Shown here in pieces: positions 50,548-58,957 of a stretch of 64,000 nucleotides of DNA. The translations under genes were made by a program, and so were the position numbers. A model generated the notes under the pieces. The model worked only from the letters and a program-made list of their open reading frames with translations. It was not told the DNA's origin and made no database searches. The stretch's first letter is position 1. Each line of letters opens with the position of its first letter. Source of the stretch: Sphingobacteriales bacterium (GTDB lineage: Bacteria > Bacteroidota > Bacteroidia > Chitinophagales > Chitinophagaceae); NCBI GenBank assembly GCA_016200915.1, contig JACQDV010000057.1, positions 27,722 to 91,721 on the forward strand, written 5' to 3'.

Positions 50548-51540
50548 TTAGCTTGCCAGTATCTTTACAATCTTCATCCACTCATCGCTTATCTTTTGTT
50601 TAGCCTTTATAGCTTTATCTAATGGAGTATAATGGATGCGGTTGTTTAGTATTCCTATCATGTGGTTATGATGCATTCCGGTTGGTTCTAATAAAGCTTC
50701 CACTGCTGCATAACCCATACGGCTCGCTATTAACCGGTCAATACAACTGGGAGCGCCACCTCTTTGAATGTGACCAAGAATACAAACCCTTACATCCGCT
50801 GTAGCTAAGCGTTCTTTTACAACTTTGGCCACTTCATTAGCTCCGCCAAAATCATCACCTTCTGCTACTACAATCATGTTCACTAATTTCTTGCGTTTTT
50901 CTTTTTCTTCTAATGAACTTATAACATCTTCAATATCCGTTTTACGTTCGGGGATTAAAATATGTTCTGCGCCGGTAGCGATACCGCTGTGCAAAGCAAT
51001 ATAACCTGCATCACGACCCATAACCTCAATGATGAATAAACGGTCATGCGCATCGGCAGTGTCACGAATCTTGTCAATACATTCAACTGCTGTATTAACG
51101 GCCGTATCAAAACCAATAGTAAAATCTGTTCCGGCAATATCTTTATCAATGGTGCCGGGTAAACCTATGCAGGGAATATCAAATTCGTTGGCAAATTTTT
51201 GAGCACCACGGAAAGAACCATCACCACCAATAATTACCAGTCCGTCAATTCCGTGTTTCTTTAAATTTTCGTAGGCTTTTTTTCTTCCGGAAAATTCAAA
51301 AAATTCTTTGCAACGGGCAGTTTTTAAAATGGTTCCACCTCTTTGAATAATGTTGGCTACACTTCTTGAATGCATCGGAACAATATCATCGTCAATCATA
51401 CCCTGGTAGCCACGCATAATGCCAAACATTTCAAGGCTATGGTATAAACCGGTACGAACCACTGCACGGATGCAGGCATTCATGCCGGGAGAATCACCAC
51501 CAGAAGTAAGTACGCCGATATTGGTAACTTTCTTGCTCAT
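50548..51540 (-). CDS. pfkA: 6-phosphofructokinase (ATP-dependent)
   Basis: Phosphorylates fructose-6-phosphate, the committing glycolytic step. The 330-residue protein shows the ATP-site GVLTSGGDSPGMNACIRAVV, the glycine-rich GLVIIGGDGSFRGAQKF, the catalytic DKDIAGTDFTIGFDTAVNTA, EVMGRDAGYIALHSG, VVAEGDDFGGANEV and ILGHIQRGGAPSCIDRLIAS. The GGDG (Gly rather than Asp-Asp) pattern indicates ATP rather than pyrophosphate as donor. It heads the pfkA-IVP-pyk row on the minus strand. No clear promoter box was found upstream. Confidence 0.95.
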   Translation of the reverse strand: MSKKVTNIGVLTSGGDSPGMNACIRAVVRTGLYHSLEMFGIMRGYQGMIDDDIVPMHSRSVANIIQRGGTILKTARCKEFFEFSGRKKAYENLKKHGIDGLVIIGGDGSFRGAQKFANEFDIPCIGLPGTIDKDIAGTDFTIGFDTAVNTAVECIDKIRDTADAHDRLFIIEVMGRDAGYIALHSGIATGAEHILIPERKTDIEDVISSLEEKEKRKKLVNMIVVAEGDDFGGANEVAKVVKERLATADVRVCILGHIQRGGAPSCIDRLIASRMGYAAVEALLEPTGMHHNHMIGILNNRIHYTPLDKAIKAKQKISDEWMKIVKILAS

Positions 51541-51744
51541 CTGTTGAGTTAGTCTGGGTTTTTGATTTAAATAATCGTCAATTGGCAGCGCAAACAGTTA
51601 GAAATGAAATCACTTTCATTTAAGCGAGGCCAAAAATACGGAATGCAATCGAAAAAAGGACGTATTAAAAGCGATTATAAAGCAAACGGATGTTAGTGGT
51701 AAGCGGACATTTTACTCAATGAAAACGATTGCGATTGGAGTGTT

Positions 51745-51752
51745 TATTTTTG
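51745..51752 (+). promoter_or_regulatory. candidate -7 box for the RmlD-like gene
   Basis: TATTTTTG matches TANNTTTG and would start transcription about 17 nt before the ATG at 51776. There is no good -33 TTTG at the right spacing. The stretch 51541-51744 shows no gene. Confidence 0.38.
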
Positions 51753-51775
51753 CTGAAATTATTTATCAACACGGT

Positions 51776-52666
51776 ATGAAAAAAATATTGATAACAGGAA
51801 CTAATGGAATGCTTGGAAAAGTACTGGTAAAACAGTTGCTGGAAAAAGGGTTTTATGTGATTGGAACATCCAGGGGAGAATGTAAGATTGTTTGTAATAG
51901 TGAGAAGTTTAAATATTATGAAGTTGATATCACTGATTATTTTCAATTGCATGATGTTTTGTTTGATGAAAGACCAGAAGTTGTGATTCATGCAGCAGCA
52001 ATGACGCAGGCAGATGAATGTGAACTAAATAAAGATAAATGTTGGAATGTGAATCAACATGGCACTGTGCATGCATTAGTTGGTGCAAAAATGTATAGCT
52101 CTTTTCTGATTTATGTCTCAACAGATTTTGTTTTTGATGGTGAGAAAGGAATGTATAAAGAAGAAGATGAGTGCAGGCCAGTTAATTGGTATGGTCATTG
52201 TAAATTGGCCGGAGAATCAGTAATTAAAGATGCTGAAATTCCCTGGTCAATAGTAAGAACCTGTTTGGTGTACGGAGAAAAAACTTCGGGAGGAAGAGAT
52301 AATATCATCACCTGGGCCGATGGCAAATTATCGAAACATGAAAAGATAAAGGTAGTAGATGACCAGGTGCGAACGCCAACTTATATTGGTGATCTGGCAA
52401 AAGGCATCATCAGCATTATTGAAAAAAAAGCAACAGGTATTTATCATCTTTCCGGTAAAGATGTATTAACGCCGTATCAAATGGCAAAAGCAGTTGCCAA
52501 ATACAAAAGCTATGATGAATCGCTGATCGAAAGAGTAACAGCCGATACATTTACACAGCCTGCTAAACGTCCTGCTAAAACAGGATTTGTGATTGATAAA
52601 GCAATAAATGAGTTGGGTTATGATCCTATCAGTTTTGCAGAAGGAATTAAAAAAGTGCTGGGTTAA
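51776..52666 (+). CDS. RmlD-like NAD-dependent sugar nucleotide reductase
   Basis: A 296-residue short-chain dehydrogenase of the dTDP-4-dehydrorhamnose-reductase type. From ATG 51776 it starts KKILITGTNGMLGKVLVKQL, giving the GxxGxxG NAD(P)-binding loop. Further motifs are PEVVIHAAAMTQADECELN, FLIYVSTDFVFDGEKG, the catalytic YGHCKLAGE (YxxxK) and IVRTCLVYGE. No rhamnose genes (rmlA-C) are adjacent, so its substrate is uncertain. The frame extends up to 51719, but that part overlaps the promoter box. An AAACCTCACAGG inverted repeat lies just beyond its stop. Confidence 0.85.
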   Translation: MKKILITGTNGMLGKVLVKQLLEKGFYVIGTSRGECKIVCNSEKFKYYEVDITDYFQLHDVLFDERPEVVIHAAAMTQADECELNKDKCWNVNQHGTVHALVGAKMYSSFLIYVSTDFVFDGEKGMYKEEDECRPVNWYGHCKLAGESVIKDAEIPWSIVRTCLVYGEKTSGGRDNIITWADGKLSKHEKIKVVDDQVRTPTYIGDLAKGIISIIEKKATGIYHLSGKDVLTPYQMAKAVAKYKSYDESLIERVTADTFTQPAKRPAKTGFVIDKAINELGYDPISFAEGIKKVLG

Positions 52667-52674
52667 TAAATTTT

Positions 52675-52741
52675 AAACCTCACAGGTTTTTGTACAATCC
52701 TTACTAAATCTTTACAGACTTGATTAAAACCTGTGAGGTTT
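52675..52741. repeat. AAACCTCACAGGTTT inverted repeat, second copy
   Basis: Arms at 52675-52689 and 52727-52741 are the same 15 bp as at 39240-39299, with a 37-bp loop. It lies between the convergent RmlD-like gene and arginase gene. Confidence 0.85.
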
Positions 52742-52748
52742 GATTTGG

Positions 52749-53696
52749 TTAGTTCATCATTAAAATGTTCACACTCCGCTGCAGGATGTTGAAGGCAATT
52801 TCAGCCATCAGGTTTTCTTTATCTAATGTTGGATTTACTTCTGTTATTTCAAAGCAGCACACTTTGCGTATCTGCATAAATTTGCTGATCAGGTCTTCTG
52901 CTTCTCTTTCTCTCAACCCATTACCAACCGGTGTACCTGTTCCTTTTGAAATAGATGAATCCAAACTGTCCACATCAAAAGAAATATAAATGTCAGTACA
53001 ATCAGCTAAATAACGGATCACACTTCTTACAATATTTTCTGGCCCTTTACTTCTTACTTCTTTAGTAGTAATCACTTTCATGCCGTGTTTTTCAATCAGA
53101 TGCTTCTCTTCTTTTTCATAATCACGGAGTGAAATAAACACCACATCTTCCGGCTGCACTTTGGGATGAATTTTGCCGATGCGTTTTAATGCTTCCCATG
53201 CTTTCTGTGTTTTTTCATCCAGTTCATGCACCGCACATTCTTCATTATCCTCATCTATCGAAGCAGAGAGCGGCATACCATGCATATTACCGGATGGAGT
53301 AGTATAAGGAGTGTGCAGGTCGGAATGTGCATCAATCCATATCACCCCTAATTTACTTTTTGGCTTGGCCATTTTAATACCTGCCAGTGTGCCACCAGAA
53401 GTACTGTGATCACCGCTCAAAACGATAGGAAAGAAATTTGATTTAATACTCTCACAAACTGCTTTGCTCACTTTATCATATAAATTGAGTACACCATTTA
53501 TGCGTTTGGCATAAGGTGATTGTATTGGTTCGTATAACAAGTGATTTTCCACTTCAATTTTTTCGCTGGGGAAATGAATAAAGAAATTACTCATAAAATC
53601 CAGCGCAGCAATTTTAATGGCTTCAACACCGAGGCTGGCGCCTCTTGTACCGGCACCTATTTCAGACGGAACTTCAATAAGCTTAATATTCTTCAT
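52749..53696 (-). CDS. rocF: arginase family protein
   Basis: A 315-residue manganese enzyme hydrolysing arginine to ornithine and urea, or a close relative. The metal ligands are seen in VLSGDHSTSGGT (His), GVIWIDAHSDLHTPYTTPSGN (two Asp, His) and YISFDVDSLDSSISKGTGTP (two Asp), with the closing EITEVNPTLD. The SGN and EVNP stretches fit arginase better than agmatinase. No other arginine gene is present. The start at 53696 is supported by the strand motif KLIEVPSEIGAGTRG. It converges on the RmlD-like gene. Confidence 0.88.
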   Translation of the reverse strand: MKNIKLIEVPSEIGAGTRGASLGVEAIKIAALDFMSNFFIHFPSEKIEVENHLLYEPIQSPYAKRINGVLNLYDKVSKAVCESIKSNFFPIVLSGDHSTSGGTLAGIKMAKPKSKLGVIWIDAHSDLHTPYTTPSGNMHGMPLSASIDEDNEECAVHELDEKTQKAWEALKRIGKIHPKVQPEDVVFISLRDYEKEEKHLIEKHGMKVITTKEVRSKGPENIVRSVIRYLADCTDIYISFDVDSLDSSISKGTGTPVGNGLREREAEDLISKFMQIRKVCCFEITEVNPTLDKENLMAEIAFNILQRSVNILMMN

Positions 53697-54026
53697 ACAG
53701 CATAATTAATTAAATCAAAAAAAGGGGAAGTAAGTAATGCGGATTGGGAAGAACGTATCAGTCGGGTATGTAAAAATTAACCGGTAAAAGAAAACCGGCT
53801 ATGGCGTAAGGGTTGCCTATGGTTTGCTGAAAGTTCATCAGGAACAAAGCTAAGGTTTTTATTTGGGTGAAGCAAACAACTGTTATTATTGAACAATAGC
53901 AATCATTTTTTTCTTTTGTGTTCTTTGTGAGTTTAGTGGGTTTAAATTTTTAGCACAAAGGGCACAATGTATTTCACAATGTTCACAAGGGAGTATGGAG
54001 TAGTTTTTACTCTCTGGCTACAAAAT
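53697..54026. other. 330-bp gene-free stretch with CACAAAG-type degenerate repeats
   Basis: No open frame of credible composition. The part 53895-54000 carries TTTTGTGTTCTTTGTGAG and, beyond GGGTTTAAATTTTTAG, CACAAAGGGCACAATG, TTCACAATGTTCACAAGGG. These look like a third family of dispersed repeat. Nothing recognisable is seen in 53697-53890. Confidence 0.5.
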
Positions 54027-54057
54027 AAAAAGTCCCGCCGGTTAGGCAGGACTTTTC
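54027..54057 (-). terminator. terminator after small membrane protein gene
   Basis: A stem AAAAGTCCCGCC / GGCAGGACTTTT (one mismatch) lies 20 bp beyond the minus-strand stop at 54077 and is followed on that strand by TTTTATTTTG. Confidence 0.75.
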
Positions 54058-54076
54058 AAGGTATTAAAAAGTAAGC

Positions 54077-54232
54077 TTAAATAATATCTAATGCTTTTAC
54101 CAAAAAGAAACAAACAAACGGAATAGCGGCTGACAACAAATCACCATGATACATGCATAAATAAACAAATATGGCGGTTGATAAAAAGAATAACAGCCAA
54201 TATAAGCCGGTTGATTTTTTTGTTTCTTCCAT
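54077..54232 (-). CDS. 51-residue two-span membrane protein
   Basis: From the ATG at 54232 (MEETKKSTGLYWLLFF) it encodes 51 residues with two hydrophobic segments, YWLLFFLSTAIFVYLCMYHG and LLSAAIPFVCFFLVKALDII, separated by a short polar turn. The frame also opens at 54271 but that extends toward the tandem repeat and is less convincing. I do not recognise a family. It is the only gene between arginase and malQ and is followed by a terminator, which supports real expression. Confidence 0.55.
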   Translation of the reverse strand: MEETKKSTGLYWLLFFLSTAIFVYLCMYHGDLLSAAIPFVCFFLVKALDII

Positions 54233-54283
54233 GTGTAAATAATTTTTGCGAAGATAGGGGTAGAGAATCATTCAACAAAACTC

Positions 54284-54402
54284 CCCCGACATAAATGTCG
54301 GGGCAATGCAAAATGTCGGGGCAATGCAAAATGTCGGGGCAATGCAAAATGTCGGGGCAATGCAAAATGTCGGGGCAATGCAAAATATCGGGGCAATGCA
54401 AA
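54284..54402. repeat. 18-bp tandem repeat, six units, starting from a palindrome
   Basis: The unit ATGTCGGGGCAATGCAAA is repeated six times at 54295-54402 (only unit 6 differs, ATATCGGGG). A 20-bp palindrome at 54284-54303, CCCCGACAT-AA-ATGTCGGGG, overlaps the first unit. On the minus strand it would code for repeating HCPDIL, but the frame has no known product. Not CRISPR, since there are no spacers. Confidence 0.92.
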
Positions 54403-54483
54403 TTGCTGTAATGAATTGCTCAGGGATTTATCCCGGAGAAACTAAAAAAGCTTATTTTGCCCATCCTTAGAAATTAAACTGCG

Positions 54484-57168
54484 ATGAAGATCCATTTTTA
54501 TGTCAGGTTCCATACGAACTATGGGCAGAGCCTGTCTGTTTCCGGCAATCATGAATTATTAGGCAATAACGATATCACAAAAAGTTTCCCGCTTTCTTAT
54601 TTGAATGATGAATTGTGGCATGGCATTATTGAAGTGGATGATGAAACTGATTCCCTCAACTACAAATATATTCTTCACCAGGATAATGGTGATGTTACTT
54701 ATGAATGGGGCAATGATCGTGTGGTAGAGGTATCAAAAATTTCAGCTGAAGAAATACAGTTGATGGATACCTGGAACCATGCCGGTGAATATGAAAATGC
54801 TTTCTTCACTCAACCCTTTCAGGAAGTTTTATTAAAAACACATGCAGAAAGTAAGTCCAAACCATATCGTGGAGCTACTCATGTATTCAAAGTAAAAGCT
54901 CCATTGCTAAAGAAGAATGAAGTGCTTTGCCTGAGTGGTAACAGTAAAATATTTGGCGATTGGAAAACGGATGAACCATTGCTGATGCAAAAAGAAGGTA
55001 ATTGGTGGGTTGCCAAACTGAATTTGAATAAAGAAGTATTACCGCTGAATTATAAATACGGTATTTACAATACGAAAAAAGAAGCGTTTGTACAATTTGA
55101 AGCAGGCAACAACCGGGTAATTTATGATGCAAACAATAAAAAGAAAGTAACCATACTTCATGATGGTTTTGCACAACTTCCTAATAACACATGGAAAGGC
55201 GCTGGTGTTGCTATTCCCGTTTTTAGTTTGAGGAGTAAAGACAGTTTTGGAGTAGGAGAGTTTACTGATATAAAGCAGTTGGTTGACTGGGCCGATAAGA
55301 TTGGATTAAAGTTGATTCAGTTATTACCCATTAATGATACTACTGCCACGCATACCTGGATTGACTCTTATCCTTATGCGGCTATCTCAGCTTTTGCATT
55401 GCATCCAATCTATTTAAACTTAGAGGAAGCAGCGGGGAAGGAGTTTGCTGAAATTGCAGCAGGATGGAAAGACAAACAAAAAGAATTAAATGCATTGCCG
55501 GATATGGATTATGAACAGGTGATGAATTTTAAACTAAAAGCAATTAAAGAACTTTATACATTAAAGAAAGACAGTTTTAAAGAGGAAGAAGAATACATAA
55601 AGTTTTTTGAAGAGAATAAACACTGGCTGCTTCCTTATGCTGCTTTCAGTTACTTAAGAGATAAAAATGGCACCAGCGATTTTAATCAGTGGAAAACAAA
55701 CAGTGTGTATGATAAAGCGGTTATTGAAAAATTATCAACTCCTTCACAAAGACATCATGCATCAATAGCTGTTCATTATTTCACACAATACCAGTTGCAC
55801 CTGCAGTTGCAAGAGGCTGCTTCGTATGCACACAAGAATGGTATTGTGTTGAAGGGCGATATTCCCATTGGTATTTACCGGTTTAGTTGTGATGCATGGG
55901 TACAGCCTGAATTGTATCATATGAATGCACAGGCTGGAGCACCTCCGGATGATTTTGCTATAAAAGGGCAGAACTGGGGTTTTCCAACATACAACTGGGA
56001 ACAAATGGCGGCTGATGGATTTGACTGGTGGCAAAAACGTTTTGTGCAGATGGGTAATTATTTTGATGCCTTCCGTATTGATCATATTCTTGGTTTCTTC
56101 CGTATATGGAGTATTCCTATGAATGCAGTGGAAGGAATATTAGGAAGATTTGTTCCATCCATTGGAGTACACATAAATGAGTTTGGGAAAAATGGTTTGT
56201 GGTTCGATCATCATCGTTACTGCAGTCCGTATATAAGCGACCAGGTATTGAATGAACTGTTTGGCAACTTCAGCGAACGGATAAAAGAATATCTTAACCC
56301 TGCAGGTCATGGTCAATATGAATTAAAACCTGAGTTTGCTACACAGCGTTTGGTAGAAAAACATTTTGATGCGCTGGAAGCTTCGGAAGAAAACAACCGC
56401 ATCCGTTATGGATTGTACGATCTTATTTCAAATGTAATTTTCTTTGAAGAGGAAGGTTCAAATGAACAGAAATTCCATTTCCGCATTTCCGTGGAAAGCA
56501 CCAAGTCGTTCCAGCATTTGGATGATGAAACAAAAAACAAGCTGAAAAATTTATACATCAATTATTTCTTCCGCCGCCAGGATGATTTCTGGTATCATGA
56601 AGCGATGAAGAAATTGCCTGCATTAAAACGCAGTACCAACATGTTGATCTGTGGTGAAGATTTGGGAATGGTACCAGCCTGTGTTCCTGATGTGATGAGA
56701 CAATTAGGATTGCTAAGCCTGGAAATTCAGCGCATGCCTAAAGATACTAAAACAGAATTTTTCCATCCCAATGATGCACCTTTTATGTCGGTAGTAACAC
56801 CTTCTACACATGACATGAGTACCATACGTGGCTGGTGGGAAGAGGACCGGACAAAGACACAGAAATTCTATAACAATATAATGGGGCAATATGGTGAAGC
56901 ACCTTATTTCTGTGAAGGCTGGGTAAATAAAGCTATTCTGCTGCAACATTTATATTCGCCTGCTATGTGGAGTATTTTCCAGTTACAGGATCTGATGGGG
57001 ATGAGTGAAGCTATAAGAAGAGAAAATCCGCATGATGAAAGAATTAATGTGCCTGCTAATCCCAAACACTACTGGCGTTACCGTATGCATTTAACATTGG
57101 AACAATTGGTGAAGGAGAAGGATTTTAATGAAGAACTTTCTTCTTATGTAGATGCAAGTGGCCGTTAA
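54484..57168 (+). CDS. malQ: 4-alpha-glucanotransferase with two starch-binding domains
   Basis: An 894-residue amylomaltase (GH77). Two N-terminal CBM20-like domains (about 1-120 and 130-245, each with the strand pattern SVSGNHELLGN and LSGNSKIFGDWK) precede the catalytic barrel. Catalytic features are GDIPIGIYRFSCDAW, the nucleophile Asp in FDAFRIDHILGFFRIW, the acid/base Glu in MLICGEDLGMVPACV and THDMSTIRGWW. It transfers alpha-1,4-glucan segments in glycogen or maltodextrin metabolism. The stop overlaps the next gene's ATG by one base (TAATG). glgA lies 5 kb away. Confidence 0.95.
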   Translation: MKIHFYVRFHTNYGQSLSVSGNHELLGNNDITKSFPLSYLNDELWHGIIEVDDETDSLNYKYILHQDNGDVTYEWGNDRVVEVSKISAEEIQLMDTWNHAGEYENAFFTQPFQEVLLKTHAESKSKPYRGATHVFKVKAPLLKKNEVLCLSGNSKIFGDWKTDEPLLMQKEGNWWVAKLNLNKEVLPLNYKYGIYNTKKEAFVQFEAGNNRVIYDANNKKKVTILHDGFAQLPNNTWKGAGVAIPVFSLRSKDSFGVGEFTDIKQLVDWADKIGLKLIQLLPINDTTATHTWIDSYPYAAISAFALHPIYLNLEEAAGKEFAEIAAGWKDKQKELNALPDMDYEQVMNFKLKAIKELYTLKKDSFKEEEEYIKFFEENKHWLLPYAAFSYLRDKNGTSDFNQWKTNSVYDKAVIEKLSTPSQRHHASIAVHYFTQYQLHLQLQEAASYAHKNGIVLKGDIPIGIYRFSCDAWVQPELYHMNAQAGAPPDDFAIKGQNWGFPTYNWEQMAADGFDWWQKRFVQMGNYFDAFRIDHILGFFRIWSIPMNAVEGILGRFVPSIGVHINEFGKNGLWFDHHRYCSPYISDQVLNELFGNFSERIKEYLNPAGHGQYELKPEFATQRLVEKHFDALEASEENNRIRYGLYDLISNVIFFEEEGSNEQKFHFRISVESTKSFQHLDDETKNKLKNLYINYFFRRQDDFWYHEAMKKLPALKRSTNMLICGEDLGMVPACVPDVMRQLGLLSLEIQRMPKDTKTEFFHPNDAPFMSVVTPSTHDMSTIRGWWEEDRTKTQKFYNNIMGQYGEAPYFCEGWVNKAILLQHLYSPAMWSIFQLQDLMGMSEAIRRENPHDERINVPANPKHYWRYRMHLTLEQLVKEKDFNEELSSYVDASGR

Positions 57169-58184
57169 TGAAAGTTCGATACTGGTCATATAATCTCCGT
57201 TTTCATCATCCCTTCACTATTTACAAGGGAACAAAAACTCATCAGCCAACATTCATTGTTGAGCTCGAGCATATGGGTGTAAAAGGTTATGGCGAAGCAC
57301 CAGCTATTGCTTATTACAATATCCCGGTTGAAAAGATGATGGAAGATTTAGAAGCAAAGAAAACCTTTGTAGAGAAATATGCATTCACTGAACCGGAGCG
57401 TTACTGGCATTACCTGCATCATCTTTTCCCTCAAAATCATTTTTTGGTTTGTGCATTGGATATCGCTGCCTGGGATTTGTTTGGTAAACTCAAACGAAAA
57501 CCATTGTATGAATTATGGAAACTGGATACATCAATAAATCCATTGACAGATTATACTATTGGCATTGACACAATTGATAAGATGGTGGAAAAGATGAAAG
57601 AAAAGCCCTGGCCGGTATACAAAATAAAAGTGGGAACAGCTTATGATATTGAAATGGTTAAAGAGTTGCGTAAGCATACCAATGTTCCATTACGAGTGGA
57701 TGCCAATGCAGGATGGAAATTAGAGGAGGCATTAGAAAAAATTCCACAATTAAAAGAGTTAGGAGTAGAGTTAGTGGAACAACCGCTGGCAAAAGATGAT
57801 TGGGAAGGAATGAAAGAATTGTATGCAAGATCATCATTGCCGTTACTGGCTGATGAAAGTTGTGTATATGAACAGGATGTAGAAAAATGTTACCGGCATT
57901 TTCATGGCATTAATATAAAACTTACCAAGTGCAGTGGTATTACTCCGGCAAAAAGAATGATTGAGCAGGCAAGGAAATTGGGAATGAAAGTAATGATTGG
58001 CTGTATGAATGAAAGTACCGTTGGTTCAGCAGCTATAGCACACCTTGCTCCGCTATTAGATTATGTAGATATGGATGGTCCTTTATTATTAGCCGAAGAT
58101 GTGGCGAATGGAATTAATTATGATAATGGAAAAATTCTTTATTCTGGAAAACCTGGATTGGGAATTGAGTTTACAGGTATATGA
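57168..58184 (+). CDS. dipeptide epimerase (enolase superfamily)
   Basis: A 338-residue muconate-lactonizing-subgroup enzyme, probably L-Ala-D/L-Glu epimerase. The catalytic lysines are in VYKIKVGTAYD (KxK, near residue 150) and the second in FHGINIKLTKCSG near 245. Metal-binding acids are in PLRVDANAGWKLEE, ELVEQPLAKDDW and PLLADESC. The closing YVDMDGPLLLAEDVA is typical of dipeptide epimerases. The substrate is peptidoglycan-derived dipeptide in characterised members. It is coupled to malQ by a one-base overlap, an unexpected pairing. Stop followed by three ACCAGCT heptamers. Confidence 0.87.
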   Translation: MKVRYWSYNLRFHHPFTIYKGTKTHQPTFIVELEHMGVKGYGEAPAIAYYNIPVEKMMEDLEAKKTFVEKYAFTEPERYWHYLHHLFPQNHFLVCALDIAAWDLFGKLKRKPLYELWKLDTSINPLTDYTIGIDTIDKMVEKMKEKPWPVYKIKVGTAYDIEMVKELRKHTNVPLRVDANAGWKLEEALEKIPQLKELGVELVEQPLAKDDWEGMKELYARSSLPLLADESCVYEQDVEKCYRHFHGINIKLTKCSGITPAKRMIEQARKLGMKVMIGCMNESTVGSAAIAHLAPLLDYVDMDGPLLLAEDVANGINYDNGKILYSGKPGLGIEFTGI

Positions 58185-58200
58185 TTGAACACTTATCTTA

Positions 58201-58221
58201 ACCAGCTACCAGCTACCAGCA
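58201..58221. repeat. three tandem ACCAGCT heptamers
   Basis: The bases read ACCAGCT, ACCAGCT, ACCAGCA, 15 bp beyond the epimerase stop. Another period-7 run with its own sequence. Confidence 0.75.
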
Positions 58222-58226
58222 ACTAA

Positions 58227-58421
58227 TCAATTCCACACATCCGGTCTTACCGCAGCATCTTCATCTTCCTGCATATTAATAACGGCAAATAAATTTTTGC
58301 TGATCAATACTAATTTAGATGATTTACGGTAAGTTGGTTTTTTACCACGTTTATTACTGCTGATAATTTTTAACTCCTTGTTCTCTGCTACTGAGTTTCT
58401 TTGTTTTGTTACCGTGTGCAT
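58227..58421 (-). CDS. small basic hypothetical protein
   Basis: A 64-residue protein that I do not recognise. The first half is basic (KELKIISSNKRGKKPTYRKS) and the second acidic (NMQEDEDAAVRPDVWN). No signal peptide or span. The ATG at 58421 follows an AT-rich upstream region. Such basic-to-acidic small proteins could be regulators or peptide precursors, but this is speculation. Whether it is expressed is uncertain. It reads in the same direction as the next small gene at 58583, with a 161-bp gap that contains nothing recognisable. Confidence 0.45.
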   Translation of the reverse strand: MHTVTKQRNSVAENKELKIISSNKRGKKPTYRKSSKLVLISKNLFAVINMQEDEDAAVRPDVWN

Positions 58422-58582
58422 GATCTTTCATTTAAATTTAAAAACAAGTATTGGGCCAGTATTGTTCAGCAGTAACAGATTAACGAGTGATATACAAATG
58501 AGGAATACCTGATAGGGAACAGACAAAAAAACTATTCACAACATGTGCTGTGTGTTATAAAGGAAAGCAATTACTACTTTAA

Positions 58583-58774
58583 TCAAAGAATTTCTTCCGG
58601 CTCGTCTGAATCATCTGCACAACATTCTTTGGTAGCGTTTTCCAGTTCGGTGTTTTGAACAAACTGTCTGTTTTTGCTGTGCAGGAAAACTTCCTCTAAT
58701 TTTTCGTTCAACGACTTTCTCATGGTTTCCGCATTCAATCCAGACCAGTCCATCGTGTAAACTTCATCCAGCAT
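58583..58774 (-). CDS. small acidic hypothetical protein
   Basis: A 63-residue protein starting MLDEVYTMDWSGLNAETMRK, followed by a helical middle (LNEKLEEVFLHSKNRQF) and an acidic, Cys-containing tail (CCADDSDEPEEIL). No family recognised. The composition is compatible with a real gene and the ATG is well placed. It lies alone on the minus strand between the first small gene and the Uma2 remnant. Function is unknown, and expression is not proven. Confidence 0.45.
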   Translation of the reverse strand: MLDEVYTMDWSGLNAETMRKSLNEKLEEVFLHSKNRQFVQNTELENATKECCADDSDEPEEIL

Positions 58775-58957
58775 AAAAACTAATTTATTATATAAATATG
58801 ACTCTCTATGCGCCTGAAATGTTTTATAGGAGTTGGTGTACTAATTCACAATTTCTGCACAATTCAAATTTCTGTTTAAATTATAAACAGCCAGGTTAAG
58901 CAATTGTAAAACAAAAGACTTTATTGAAAAGTGGGAATAAAATGTGTAAAAGCGGTG

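Noticed and set aside
54141..54402. HCPDIL-repeat protein on the minus strand, or a CRISPR array
   Set aside because: The frame results from the 18-bp tandem DNA repeat; there are no unique spacers as in CRISPR.
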